DNA from: Ornithodoros turicata
Lineage: Eukaryota > Arthropoda > Arachnida > Ixodida > Argasidae
Direction: 5' to 3'
Assembly: GCF_037126465.1 (NCBI RefSeq)
Contig: NC_088203.1
Coordinates: 54,659,581-54,723,580, forward strand
Length of the DNA: 64,000 nt
Made by a program: the position numbers and the translations under genes. How positions within the stretch are numbered: position 1 is the first letter of the stretch; every line of letters starts with the position of its first letter. The notes under the pieces are model-generated. The model was not told the DNA's origin and did not search any database. It saw only the letters and a list, made by a program, of their open reading frames with translations. This document shows, in pieces, positions 44,884-55,469 of the stretch.

Positions 44884-47755
44884 AAAGAGGGGGGGAAAGC
44901 CATTAAAAAAATAAGTAAATGATGCTAGACGTGTTTGAAATTCAAACTTACAGTTAAGATGGCTTCTATGGCTGCACGTAGAGAAACAGATACTCATTGA
45001 ACGATGCGACAGCACCAGAGGACACGTGTTTCGCCGTGTTTGCGGCTCGTCGGCCCTGGGTAGCTGCGCATCGTTCGGGATTGGCAAACCAGGGGTCACT
45101 CAGCGAGCGATGTACACCTGGGAGGGTGACTGAGCACTCTTCAATGCCACAGTGCAAGCCAGTGAATTATAAAGAGGGGGGGAAAGCCATTAAACAAATA
45201 AGTAAATGATGCTAGACGTGTTTGAAATTCAAACTTACAGTTAAGATGGCTTCTATGGCTGCACGTAGAGAAACAGATACTCATTGAACGATGCGACAGC
45301 ACCACAGGACACGTGTTTCGCCGTGTTTGCGGCTCGTCGGCCCTGGGTAGCTGCGCATCGTTCGGGATTGGCAAACCAGGGGTCACTCAGCGAGCGATGT
45401 ACACCTGGGAGGGTGACTGAGCACTCTTCAATGCCACAGTGCAAGCCAGTGAATTATAAAGAGGGGGTGGAAAGCCATTAAAAAAATAAGTAAATGATGC
45501 TAGACGTGTTTGAAATTCAAACTTACAGTTAAGATGGCTTCTATGGCTGCACGTAGAGAAACAGATACTCATTGAACGATGCGACAGCACCAGAGGACAC
45601 GTGTTTCGCCGTGTTTGCGGCTCGTCGGCCCTGGGTAGCTGCGCATCGTTCGGGATTGGCAAACCAGGGGTCACTCAGCGAGCGATGTACACCTGGGAGG
45701 GTGACTGAGCACTCTTCAATGCCACAGTGCAAGCCAGTGAATTATAAAAAGGGGGTGGAAAGCCATTAAAAAAATAAGTAAATGATGCTAGACGTGTTTG
45801 AAATTCAAACTTACAGTTAAGATGGCTTCTATGGCTGCACGTAGAGAAACAGATACTCATTGAACGATGCGACAGCACCAGAGGACACGTGTTTCGCCGT
45901 GTTTGCGGCTCGTCGGCCCTGGGTAGCTGCGCATCGTTCGGGATTGGCAAACCAGGGGTCACTCAGCGAGCGATGTACACCTGGGAGGGTGACTGAGCAC
46001 TCTTCAATGCCACAGTGCAAGCCAGTGAATTATAAAGAGGGGGGGAAAGCCATTAAAAAAATAAGTAAATGATGCTAGACGTGTTTGAAATTCAAACTTA
46101 CAGTTAAGATGGCTTCTATGGCTGCACGTAGAGAAACAGATACTCATTGAACGATGCGACAGCACCAGAGGACACGTGTTTCGCCGTGTTTGCGGCTCGT
46201 CGGCCCTGGGTAGCTGCGCATCGTTCGGGATTGGCAAACCAGGGGTCACTCAGCGAGCGATGTACACCTGGGAGGGTGACTGAGCACTCTTCAATGCCAC
46301 AGTGCAAGCCAGTGAATTATAAAGAGGGGGGGAAAGCCATTAAAAAAATAAGTAAATGATGCTAGACGTGTTTGAAATTCAAACTTACAGTTAAGATGGC
46401 TTCTATGGCTGCACGTAGAGAAACAGATAGTCATTGAACGATGCGACAGCACCAGAGGACACGTGTTTCGCCGTGTTTGCGGCTCGTCGGCCCTGGGTAG
46501 CTGCGCATCGTTCGGGATTGGCAAACCAGGGGTCACTCAGCGAGCGATGTACACCTGGGAGGGTGACTGAGCACTCTTCAATGCCACAGTGCAAGCCAGT
46601 GAATTATAAAGAGGGGGGGGAAAGCCATTAAAAAATAAGTAAATGATGCTAGACGTGTTTGAAATTCAAACTTACAGTTAAGATGGCTTCTATGGCTGCA
46701 CGTAGAGAAACAGATACTCATTGAACGATGCGACAGCACCAGAGGACACGTGTTTCGCCGTGTTTGCGGCTCGTCGGCCCTGGGTAGCTGTGCATCGTTC
46801 GGGATTGGCAAACCAGGGGTCACTCAGCGAGCGATGTACACCTGGGAGGGTGACTGAGCACTCTTCAATGCCACAGTGCAAGCCAGTGAATTATAAAGAG
46901 GGGGGGAAAGCCATTAAAAAAATAAGTAAATGATGCTAGACGTGTTTGAAATTCAAACTTACAGTTAAGATGGCTTCTATGGCTGCACGTAGAGAAACAG
47001 ATACTCATTGAACGATGCGACAGCACCAGAGGACACGTGTTTCGCCGTGTTTGCGGCTCGTCGGCCCTGGGTAGCTGCGCATCGTTCGGGATTGGCAAAC
47101 CAGGGGTCACTCAGCGAGCGATGTACACCTGGGAGGGTGACTGAGCACTCTTCAATGCCACAGTGCAAGCCAGTGAATTATAAAGAGGGGGGGAAAGCCA
47201 TTAAAAAAATAAGTAAATGATGCTAGACGTGTTTGAAATTCAAACTTACAGTTAAGATGGCTTCTATGGCTGCACGTAGAGAAACAGATACTCATTGAAC
47301 GATGCGACAGCACCAGAGGACACGTGTTTCGCCGTGTTTGCGGCTCGTCGGCCCTGGGTAGCTGCGCATCGTTCGGGATTGGCAAACCAGGGGTCACTCA
47401 GCGAGCGATGTACACCTGGGAGGGTGACTGAGCACTCTTCAATGCCACAGTGCAAGCCAGTGAATTATAAAGAGGGGGGGAAAGCCATTAAAAAAATAAG
47501 TAAATGATGCTAGACGTGTTTGAAATTCAAACTTACAGTTAAGATGGCTTCTATGGCTGCACGTAGAGAAACAGATACTCATTGAACGATGCGACAGCAC
47601 CAGAGGACACGTGTTTCGCCGTGTTTGCGGCTCGTCGGCCCTGGGTAGCTGCGCATCGTTCGGGATTGGCAAATCAGGGGTCACTCAGCGAGCGATGTAC
47701 ACCTGGGAGGGTGACTGAGCACTCTTCAATGCCACAGTGCAAGCCAGTGAATTAT
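44884..47755 (+). repeat. satellite-like array, ten 287-bp units
   Basis: Units start AAAGAGGGGG at 44884, 45171, 45458, 45746, 46034, 46321, 46608, 46895, 47182 and 47469, so the period is 287 (288 for two units). Differences are few: a C in the A-run and a CACAGG variant in unit 2; GGGGGTGG shared by units 3 and 4; GATAGTC in unit 6; CTGTGCATC and one fewer A in unit 7; AAATCAGG in unit 10. The homogeneity implies recent amplification or conversion. Every unit shows the same 63-95-codon frames on both strands, but 287 is not a multiple of three and the frames end at unit borders, so coding is unlikely. Each unit contains the palindrome GTTTGAAATTCAAAC. Confidence 0.97.
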
Positions 47756-47817
47756 AAATATGTTTATATTATAAATATGAATTATAAATTATAAATATGA
47801 ATATATATATATACCTA

Positions 47818-47995
47818 TGTTTACAATTTGACCGTGCACTCCCAGCCGAGTACAGCTGTTTCGTCCTACTTGGGACTCGTCAGCACGGCGTAGGGCACGG
47901 CCGACTCGTCAGCCCGGCCTACGCCGGGCTGACGAGTCCCAAGTAGGACGAAACAGCTGTACTCGGCTGGGAGTGCACGGTCATATTGTAAACAC
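47818..47995. repeat. long hairpin, 77-bp arms
   Basis: The left arm (47818-47894) and right arm (47918-47995) are reverse complements with about two mismatches near the ends, joined by a 23-base loop that itself repeats CGACTCGTCAGCCCGG from the arm. It probably is a foldback MITE; the ends TGTTTACAAT/ATTGTAAACA may be its terminal repeats. Non-coding. Confidence 0.85.
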
Positions 47996-48043
47996 ATGGT
48001 CAATGTGCAGCTACAGAGCTTCGGCTATTTTCCATTTGTATAT

Positions 48044-48717
48044 TGTCGTGAAAATAATGGAGACGATGCCCTAATCGTGCTCGCATCTGAATGATCGCGC
48101 GTGCCTGCTTCTTCTTGCCGGTCAGAATAAACCACTTGATTGCCCCGCACCTCCACCAGTTATGTCGGGGATTAAGAGCTGCCTTGTCCTCCCGAGGCCG
48201 TTCCGCCTGTCCTGGTGGCCGACGCCGTCGCTAACGCTGAAGAAGCTCGTCAGTTGGCTCGCCTACGCACATTCGCTGAGCAAGACGAAGACCGTTCCCG
48301 GTATGACGCCCGCCACCGCCCAGTGGAATACAGCGTCGGAGATGAAGTTCTCCTGTGGACACCAACTCGTCTGCGTGGCCGTTCCATGAAACTCTTGAAG
48401 CGCTACGTTCGCCCGTATCGCGTGACTAGGCAGCTCTCCCCTCTCAACTATGAGGTCGCACCCCTCGTACCGCCGCCTGACCACCGCTCACGTGGAACAG
48501 AAGTTGTTCACGTATTGCGTATGAAGCCTTTCGTCCGGCCAGCCGAAGCCCCAGCCCAGCCTTCCGAAGGAGGGGGGTAATGCCGTGAAGATAATGAGGA
48601 CGATGCCCTAATCGTGCTCGCATATGAATGATCGCGCGTGCCTGCTTCTTCTTGCCCGTCAGAATAAACGTCTCGATTGCCCCGCTGAGTTGCTCCCTCT
48701 TAATCCCCGACATAACA
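48044..48717 (+). mobile_element. gypsy deletion derivative with LTR pieces
   Basis: Two direct repeats of about 105 bases (48044-48149 and 48581-48685; starts TGTCGTGAA and TGCCGTGAA) flank a coding remnant, as LTRs would. The far end of the right repeat (CTTAATCCCCGACATAACA) appears inverted next to the left repeat (GTTATGTCGGGGATTAAG at 48159-48176). Between them only the integrase C-terminus is left, so nearly the whole internal region is deleted. It is not related in sequence to the intact gypsy at 35 kb. Confidence 0.75.
48179..48580 (+). pseudogene. gypsy integrase C-terminal remnant
   Basis: A frame reading LPCPPEAVPPVLVADAVANA, then ARLRTFAEQDEDRSRYDARH, then YSVGDEVLLWTP and GRSMKLLKRYVRPYRV, ending in a proline-rich tail at a TAA (48578-48580) right before the right LTR. 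This is the integrase C-terminal region (with the GDEVLLW-type SH3-like fold) of a Ty3/gypsy element different from the one at 35 kb. The catalytic core is missing, so it cannot act. Confidence 0.85.
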
Positions 48718-48722
48718 TATAC

Positions 48723-48725
<3 letters not shown>

Positions 48726-48764
<39 letters not shown>
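48726..48764. repeat. (TA)n microsatellite
   Basis: About 39 bases of uninterrupted AT/TA dinucleotides just after the right LTR piece. Confidence 0.95.
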
Positions 48765-48766
<2 letters not shown>

Positions 48767-49858
48767 ACCTATCTCATCCATTGTGCAACGTCTGTCATAA
48801 TGAACACGAAGGCGCATATGAGATTATGCGCAAACATGCTTACATTAGGATAATATAGAGGGTTTTTACTGAATACAGATATTGATTTGCAGATAATTAT
48901 GTATATATACAGATAAATTGGTTAATTTAGGTAGATTCTATCACTGCCCCTAGGTTACTGGCACTGTACCCTAAAACTGGAGCTGAACGATATCGTTGTT
49001 AGGCAATTAGCTAAATCTTTGAATTATTCATTTTATTCATGTTGGGCTAGAGCTGGAGCCGTAGATTGAGAAGGTACCCGTCAGAAAGAACTCGTTACAA
49101 GTTAAGTTACCGCATGAAAATGTAACTAAGCTAATAACGAATTTCTTCAGCCTGAAATGTAACTCACACTTAGTGAGTTACTTGGGACACAAAATAGCAT
49201 TACGCAGGTGCAGCCTGAGTAGCTGCGTGGTGCAGCCACGCTCTTGAGGGGATTACGATACGGTCCCTTAAATGGACGCGACCCTCGGTCCTACTTTTCT
49301 TTCAATGAGAGGCAACGAACAAGTGCCCGTTCGTGGAACCCATCCCTCTTCTTCCGATTTGTTTCGGTTTCAGTCTGTCTACCAGCGTTATGTTTCTCCG
49401 GTAGAGGTCTATTCGAACGCTTTGCATCTTACTCCCTGTGGGCGCACAATGGTTCAGCTTCATTTCAATGGCGGCGGTTCTTACTTCCTGAATAAAATAC
49501 TGTCATTGATTGAATATCGCGTTTTATGGCAAGAAATACCATGAAGGAACCGGAGAGAAAGCAAGAAACTATGTGGGCTTGAGCGAAAAGAGAGTTAAAG
49601 GTAACTGGGAACTTAAGTTACTCTGGCAAAGTTACCTGAAAAAGAAACGAGTTCCTCTGAAAGTTAAAACGGCGCAAAAGTACCGAGCTAAGTTACAAGT
49701 TACCAAAAAAAGGAACTTAGTTACAGTAACGAGTTACCTTGAACTATGGTTGGAGCACCCAACTGGGCTCACTGCAGTTAACATGCACCTTGGGAGGTCA
49801 CACTAGAAGTTTGTTTGTGCTACAGTACACATTTATGTTTTAATATGTAGCGCATATG
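48765..49858. other. gene-free stretch
   Basis: No gene recognised. Around 49090-49180 and 49560-49745 there are repeated AAGTTAC/GTTACT words (e.g. AACTTAAGTTACTCTGGC, GAACTTAGTTACAGTAACG), including inverted ones, suggesting an old repeat of about 700 bases whose two ends are these tracts. Confidence 0.4.
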
Positions 49859-50595
49859 CAGGGCGTTCCACGTAAAGTGGTAAAAAAATCGGAACTGGCG
49901 CTGTAACCGATGGAAGATTGGTAATTTGGGCTTTCGGTAATTACCAGTTCTGGAAACTTTTGCCGCCATAGAGGACGGCTTTTGACAATTTTTAATTGCA
50001 GGAAATTTATTTTTAGTCAATTGAACTTCGAAAATTGCCAAGCGAACCTCCTCGGATAAACGCCCAACAGACCCAACCAAAACTATGCACAGTATCGCAA
50101 CTCAAAATCGACACAAAAAAAAGAGTAACAATTACGCTTTAGCCACGCTTGCTTGATTTTTGCGAAGAAACGTGCGTAAGCGTGTAATGATGGTCTCCAG
50201 GAGGAAGTGTCCCCACCTTCATTTGTGGTGCGTTTGTGATAAGACTTGTTTCGGAACCTTTTTGACAAGACTGTTGTCCCCAGCATCAAGGTCAATGCGG
50301 GGGAAGGAATGGTAAAACAAGAGGGGCTCACTTAGTCCTCTCCTCCCATCTTCCATGCACTTTTCTTTGCGAGAATTTAGCGAGCGGAGATAAAGCAGAA
50401 ATTTTACTATTTTTTTTTTCTATTGTTGTTGCGTTGTACAAATAAAAACAGAGAGATTCACTTTGCAGTTCTCAAGGTTCAATTGAAAAAATAAGTTTCC
50501 CACAATTAAAATTGTTCAAAGCCTTCCAGAATGGTGGCAGAAGTTTCCAGAAGGTAATTTCCGAAATTAGTACAACGGCGAGTACGTCGCTACGG
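49859..50595. mobile_element. foldback element related to 9260-12388
   Basis: Begins CAGGGCGTTCCACGTAAAGT. It shares with the 9260 element the order GAAACTTTTGCCGCCA, GGAAATTTATTTTTAGTCAA, TTGCCAAGCGAACCTC and CTATGCACAGTA, and has the inverted counterpart on its right arm (TTCAATTGAAAAAATAAG, CAGAAGTTTCCAGAAGGT, CGAGTACGTCG). The right terminus is cut off and replaced by another sequence near 50590. No transposase. Confidence 0.7.
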
Positions 50596-50596
50596 C

Positions 50597-50650
50597 GGGC
50601 TGCAGTCCAGTGATGTGATTGCTCCGCCAATTGCGCCACACAGCCAATCC
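50597..50650 (-). other. tRNA-like fragment (SINE head?)
   Basis: On the minus strand GGCTGTGTGGCGCAATTGGC contains TGGCGCAATTGG, a good pol III A box, in a context like the 5' half of a tRNA. No B box follows at the right distance. It may be the head of a tRNA-derived SINE. A functional tRNA is not supported. Confidence 0.25.
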
Positions 50651-51403
50651 TGCTACATCCTACTACATTGTCGCAAAATATCAGGAATCCGCGCCAGGGC
50701 TGCGCAAACATCCACTTGCGCTGTTAAAAGCGAAGGGAAGCCTCCAGCTGAGGCCCTCTGCTTGTTTAGCCCGTGCCTATAGTCACCGGGTAGCGCTACT
50801 TTAGCGCAAGTCGTCATGGGACAGAAGTCGCGCGTCCTATTGGCTTCTGTTTTGCAAACGTGTTAAAGCGTGAAACTGCCTAAGAGTTTGTCTCCTACCT
50901 GTTGGGGCCAGGCAATAGTAAAGCGATAGATATAAGATCACAATTATTAACCGTTCTTTCATTTTTGAAGTCCTTGCTGTTTCCGTGCTGTGTTTCCTCT
51001 ACTTATCGCAGATGTCACATAGCCTCTAACGCGATAACGCAAAAGATTTGTGAGAACGCTCCTAATAGGCGATGAATTACTTGGTGTTGGGGAACCAGAA
51101 ACTAAATATTGGTCATGTTCAGCCTATGTGATTCTAGCACTACATGAAAGCACAGTGCACAAATTGAGTACGGAAATAACTAAAAAATACGGCATAGTGT
51201 GTAGAGCACACACAGTACTTTTTCACCAGTAAGCTTGCTTTGGCATTTTCTTTGATTATTTCGTTCATATTTGGCATTGTGGCTGCAACATATCGGCAGA
51301 AAATGACTAATGGGAAATTATTGGCAGTTATCTATATTCTATTGTTTACTGTACTTCACCTGCAATTTTCGAATTTTGACACCGCTCTGTCGTTGTTACG
51401 AAA
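50651..51403. other. gene-free stretch
   Basis: No domain-bearing frame, repeat or signal recognised. Confidence 0.4.
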
Positions 51404-51512
51404 AGCGATAAAACCCCAGTGCAGGGGACATAGACAGACAAAACACAGACGAAGCACTGCACGAAGACTGTGTTTTGTCTGTCCGTGTCCCCTGCGCTGG
51501 GGTTTTATCGCT
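51404..51512. repeat. 109-bp inverted repeat
   Basis: AGCGATAAAACCCCAGTGCA at the left is mirrored by the right end (reverse complement AGCGATAAAACCCCAGCGCA). The arms of about 43-45 bases have few mismatches and a central loop containing GAAGCACTGCACGAAG. It is probably a small foldback element. Confidence 0.85.
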
Positions 51513-51945
51513 GTTAGAATGCGCCACCAAAAAGCCCGGTTTTTATCGCTTTTGAACCTGCTGTTACGAACACTGGTATAATTTTTGTCATTACAGGTAA
51601 CCTACTTCAACTGGTTCCAGTACATGATAATCGCTACAAGGAGATGGGCTTCGGGTTCGATGACCACATGTATGTCTGTCTTTTGAAAGTATATTAAAAA
51701 TAAAGTATATAGTGTGTACGTGATGATGTAGCATATCTGCTCAAAAGCACCGTTTCTTTTCTTTTTTTGCTTGAAAAGGGTTTTTTCTCCCTGCTGCAGT
51801 AGGTTCTCTAAAATGGCTTGGGTCAATCACATCACTGCAGTGCTGATGAGAAAAATCCTCATTTTACCTTATTTCATTCAAATACCAACAGTAAACATCA
51901 ACTCAATTTTAACCCCTGAATTATCGTATGCATTTTCCGCGGAAA

Positions 51946-54680
51946 ATGATGATGATGATGGCTGGATTTTTCAGGCGCAAAAGCAACGAGGGCCATAGAG
52001 CGCCAAGGCTGTGGTAGTCAATGTAACAAATTAGGTTAAAAACAATCAGGTTTTAAATGATTAGGTTAGAAATAAAACATGTAAAATGTAGCACATACAT
52101 GACTCTATAACATAAAAAATAGAAAATTATAGAGCATCTAGAAACCCAATATCCCTAAAAAAGTTAAAAATTCTTAAAGGAGGTATAACAGGTTCATCAC
52201 CCAGAAAAAGAGCCGGATGCAGTGGCATGTGATCTCGATAAAATTCATGGAAATAATGACGACGATGAGGTTGGTGTGATGGACAGCTGATCAGGATGTG
52301 TAGAACAGAGAGTTGCACCCCACAGCTCAGACACTGGGGTGCATCCTCCCTCCGTAGCAGAAAACGATGTGTCAAGTGTGTGTGTCCTATCCTGAGTCGG
52401 CTCAAAATTACTTCATGTGAACAGTTTTTGAAAGAGAAAGTGGAGCTGCCTATGTTACCCGTAATGAGATGTAGCTTGTTCATTTCCAGAGAATCCCAAT
52501 CTCTTTGCCATGCTTCGTTGATTTTCTTTTTGAGGCCCTTTCTAAGGTCTGGATAAGGAACCTCGAAAGGCGTTGGGTCACCACGAAGAGCAGCTCCTGC
52601 TGCAGCATCTGCGAGTTCATTGCCAGGTATGCCAACTTGGCTCGGCACCCAGCAGAACATTATCAAAAGACCTTTAGTGGTAGCTCTGAATGCCAGACAT
52701 TAGTGCACGATGGACAATGAGTTTTTTTTTTTTTGTGTGTGTGTGTGTGTATGGAGGCTACATATCGCTTGCAAAAAGCTGAGGGAGTCTACGGTCTCCA
52801 GCACGAAAGAGCTATAATGTGCGAACCCATAATCTTGAACACCTTGCAAAAGACGCATGCTAAGTGGTGGAATGGTCGTGGGCCTGTTAATGAAGTGTTG
52901 TTGAAAGTGCGTGTCTTTAACGCATGAGAGGGCAGGATGATCAGGGTATCCTCTTATCCTTAGTGCGTAAGAGGTGGCAAGATAAAACCTTCGTCGTTCT
53001 AGTGACCATTCGTTGCATTCAACATAGAGGCTCTCGACTGGTGAGGTGCAAAATGCCCCCAGGACCAGACGAAGTCCTTGGTGATGAATAGGATGAAGAC
53101 GTCTCAGAACTGATTGACGTGCTGAACCATACACCACAGACCCATAGTCAAGTCTTGAACGGATCATGGACATATAGACTCTGTGAAGAGTTTCTCGATC
53201 TGCTCCCGATGACCTGTGTGATAGTACTTTGAAGAGGCTCAAGGAGTTTGTGCATTTTGCTTTCAGGTGTGTAATTTGGGTCGAGAAGGTCAGCTTCTTA
53301 TCGAGGATAAGACCGAGAAACTTACATTCTGGCTGAACTCCTAGGTCACGTCTGTCTATTTTAAGAGCAGGTTCCGGGGAACATTCCTCTTACTCTAGAA
53401 AATGGAACACAAACTGTTTTGCCGGTTGAAAACCTAAACCCATTTTCGTTTGCCCACCTGCTCAGTTTATTTATAGTGAGATGTGATTGCCGTTCGCATC
53501 TACCTATATCAGTGGAACAGCAGGATATCTGTAGGTAATAGCAGGTGGAATTGCATTCACCATAGAATTCATTTTAACTATAAACAGTGTCAGACTCAGC
53601 ACAGATCCCTGTGGAACACCATTTGCTTTGCTGAAGGGTTGTGATAATCTTGTGCCAAGTAAGACCCTGAAGGTCCTCCCCTCAAGAAAGTTAGCAATAC
53701 AACGAAAAAGACGGCCCCGTATCCCGAAAGCGTGCAGGTCACAAAGGATACCGTAGCGCCGCGCAGTATCGTATGACTTTTCTAGATCCAAAAAGACCGA
53801 TAAGCAGTGCTGTTTTCTTACAAATGCGTCGCGGATGGCAGTTTCTAGACGAACGAGATGGTCAACTGTCGAAACAACACTCGAACAACCGACTCGAAAA
53901 CCACACTGATACTTACTAAGACAATGATTTTCTTCTACATAATGAACAAGACGGTTATTTTCCCATTCGCTCAAACGTTTTGCCCAAGACACTTGTGAGA
54001 GCAATAGGCCAGTGACTGCTTGGGTTAGAGGAATCTTTTCCTGCTTTCAACAAAGGAATAATTGTAGCTAGTTTCCAGCGAAAAGGAAGTTGCCCTTCTT
54101 TCCAAATTAAGTTAAAGAACTGAAGAAGACATTCTCGGGCTTCGGCTGACAGGTGCCTTAGCGTCGAATATACGATGCGATCCGTCCTGGGGCCGTGTCG
54201 TTCGATGGCAAGGCCCTGAGAAGCTCAGTCACATTAAAAGGCATATTATACGCGAAACGCTCACCATAACCGGCACATATACTCTTGTTTTCAGCAGATG
54301 CTTTAATCTTCAAGAACTCTTTACTGTAACGTTCTGAACTGGAAACGCTCTGAAAGTGTTCGCCCAGGACATTGGCTTGCTCTTCCAAGCTGTCACGGGG
54401 AGACCCATTGATTTGCAAAAGAGGGGTGGAAAAGTTACGATGGTCGCCCTTAATGTTTCTCAGTCTCTCCTAAACTTTCTTTGAGGGTGTATTTGACGTT
54501 AATGACGAAACAAAGCCTCTCCATGATTGTTTTTGAGCTTGTTTCCGTGTCCATCTCGCTTTCGCTCGTGCTTTCTTAAAGGTAAGCAAATTCTGTGCAG
54601 TTGGGTACCTACGAAGGATACCCCACGCTCAGTTTTGTGCCTTTCGTGTTTTGTGACAGTCGCTCGTCCACTAAAGCCTG
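51946..54680 (-). mobile_element. 5'-truncated LINE with CAT-repeat tail
   Basis: The minus strand ends in a 3'-UTR followed by (CAT)n (plus-strand ATGATGATGATGATG at 51946-51960), a simple-repeat tail seen in I-like LINEs with RNase H. Coding pieces run from about 54650 (WGILRRYPTAQN, then KARWTRKQAQKQSWRGFVSS) to 52127. The endonuclease and first ORF are missing. Its upstream end abuts the remnant at 54671-55469. Confidence 0.8.
52127..54650 (-). pseudogene. LINE reverse transcriptase polyprotein, decayed
   Basis: Pieces in order: linker with a stop after TSNTPSKKV (near 54470); LQINGSPRDSLEEQANVLGE (about 54418); RT blocks KYQCGFRVGCSSVVSTVDHL, SVFLDLEKSYDTA and NGVPQGSVLSLTLF (54004-53504); a thumb region with SRLDYGSVVYGSA (53242-52750); and a C-terminal part with FCWVPSQVGIPGNELADAAA then a CLSCGVQLSVLHILISCPSH zinc tail. 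The catalytic Y-x-D-D site is gone: around 53515-53535 the frame jumps from AITYRYPA to LQISCCSTDIGRC. The RNase H core is also deleted at the T/TG-rich tract near 52718-52750, and the conserved His of its last motif is Gln. Multiple frame changes. Dead. Confidence 0.85.
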
Positions 54681-55469
54681 GGACGCTTGGGGACACGACA
54701 TCTCTCTATCTTGGGCTCTGAACTGTGCAGTCCAGTCTTTTCCCTGAGTTGTTGCATTCGTGTGCAGTCCAGCTCATCCACCGTACAAAAACTCGTTGCT
54801 CTCGCCAAATAATCTTCCTTCAGAGCACTGTGCTCGTACGGGTCAGGCAATGCCCACACATCTTTTACCGCGACCAACTTCTGGGACTTCTTAATCATGT
54901 ACCAGATTGCCTCAGGAACGATTGCTTGGACGTCGCGCTCTGACATCGATGCAGGAACAAGCGTAAGAATTTGGCATCGCTGTTGCAGTGACTTACTTGC
55001 TCGGTAGGCCATCCTAATATTTCCCAACAACACTGGGCACAGCTGGCAGTTGCTGCTCGATGTACCGGGAAGGGAAACGTCGAACGCTGCTTAAATCTGT
55101 CGACGTGCCTTGACTCCTAGAGCTTCCGAAATTTCGGAGTTCTTTCTTTTCACGTACGATGTGGAGGTCTTCTTGCGCTTTCTCACTGGTGTCACGCCGG
55201 TGCCTTGCTACGTTATTAATTACGCTATTACGCTATTACGCTACGTTATTAATTACGCGATTGATTTCATCAATCGCTTCGTCTTCCGTTGACAACGGAT
55301 CATCTTTCGTGCTGGTGTTGGATGACATGGACGTTGAGGGTTGTTGTGATTCACATAACCTCTGGAAGTTCACAAAGCAGCTTTGGTACATCATACCTGA
55401 TTCCCGGATATCACCTGCACCTTCGGCACTAAGTACAGCTTTCAGGGCTTCAACACCAATCCGAGTCAC
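54671..55469 (-). pseudogene. remnant of an unnamed repeat-derived protein
   Basis: Two minus-strand frames. The upstream one (55469-55236) contains IRESGMMYQSCFVNFQRLCE and an acidic-Ser tail with KDDPLSTEDEAIDEINRVIN. The downstream one (55033-54671) contains RCQILTLVPASMSERDVQAI, WYMIKKSQKLVAVKDVWALP and DYLARATSFCTVDELDCTRM. The pattern (a QILTL-P-S block, a M-x-KKSQ helix, then a G/D-VWALPDP block) is that of a multi-copy, intronless-type protein family seen in several invertebrate and fish genomes, as I recall it, without assigned function. The frames are broken between the two parts. Probably transposon-derived; not certain. Confidence 0.4.

Noticed and set aside
44884..47755. CRISPR-like regular array
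   Set aside because: The whole 287-bp unit is repeated with no unique spacers, and the window is eukaryotic.
44866..47794. Repeated 63-95-codon open frames on both strands of the 287-bp array
   Set aside because: They recur because the DNA repeats. The period is not a multiple of three, frames end at unit borders, and no domain or start context supports translation.
50597..50650. A functional tRNA gene
   Set aside because: Only an A-box-like half is present; no B box, no closing acceptor stem.
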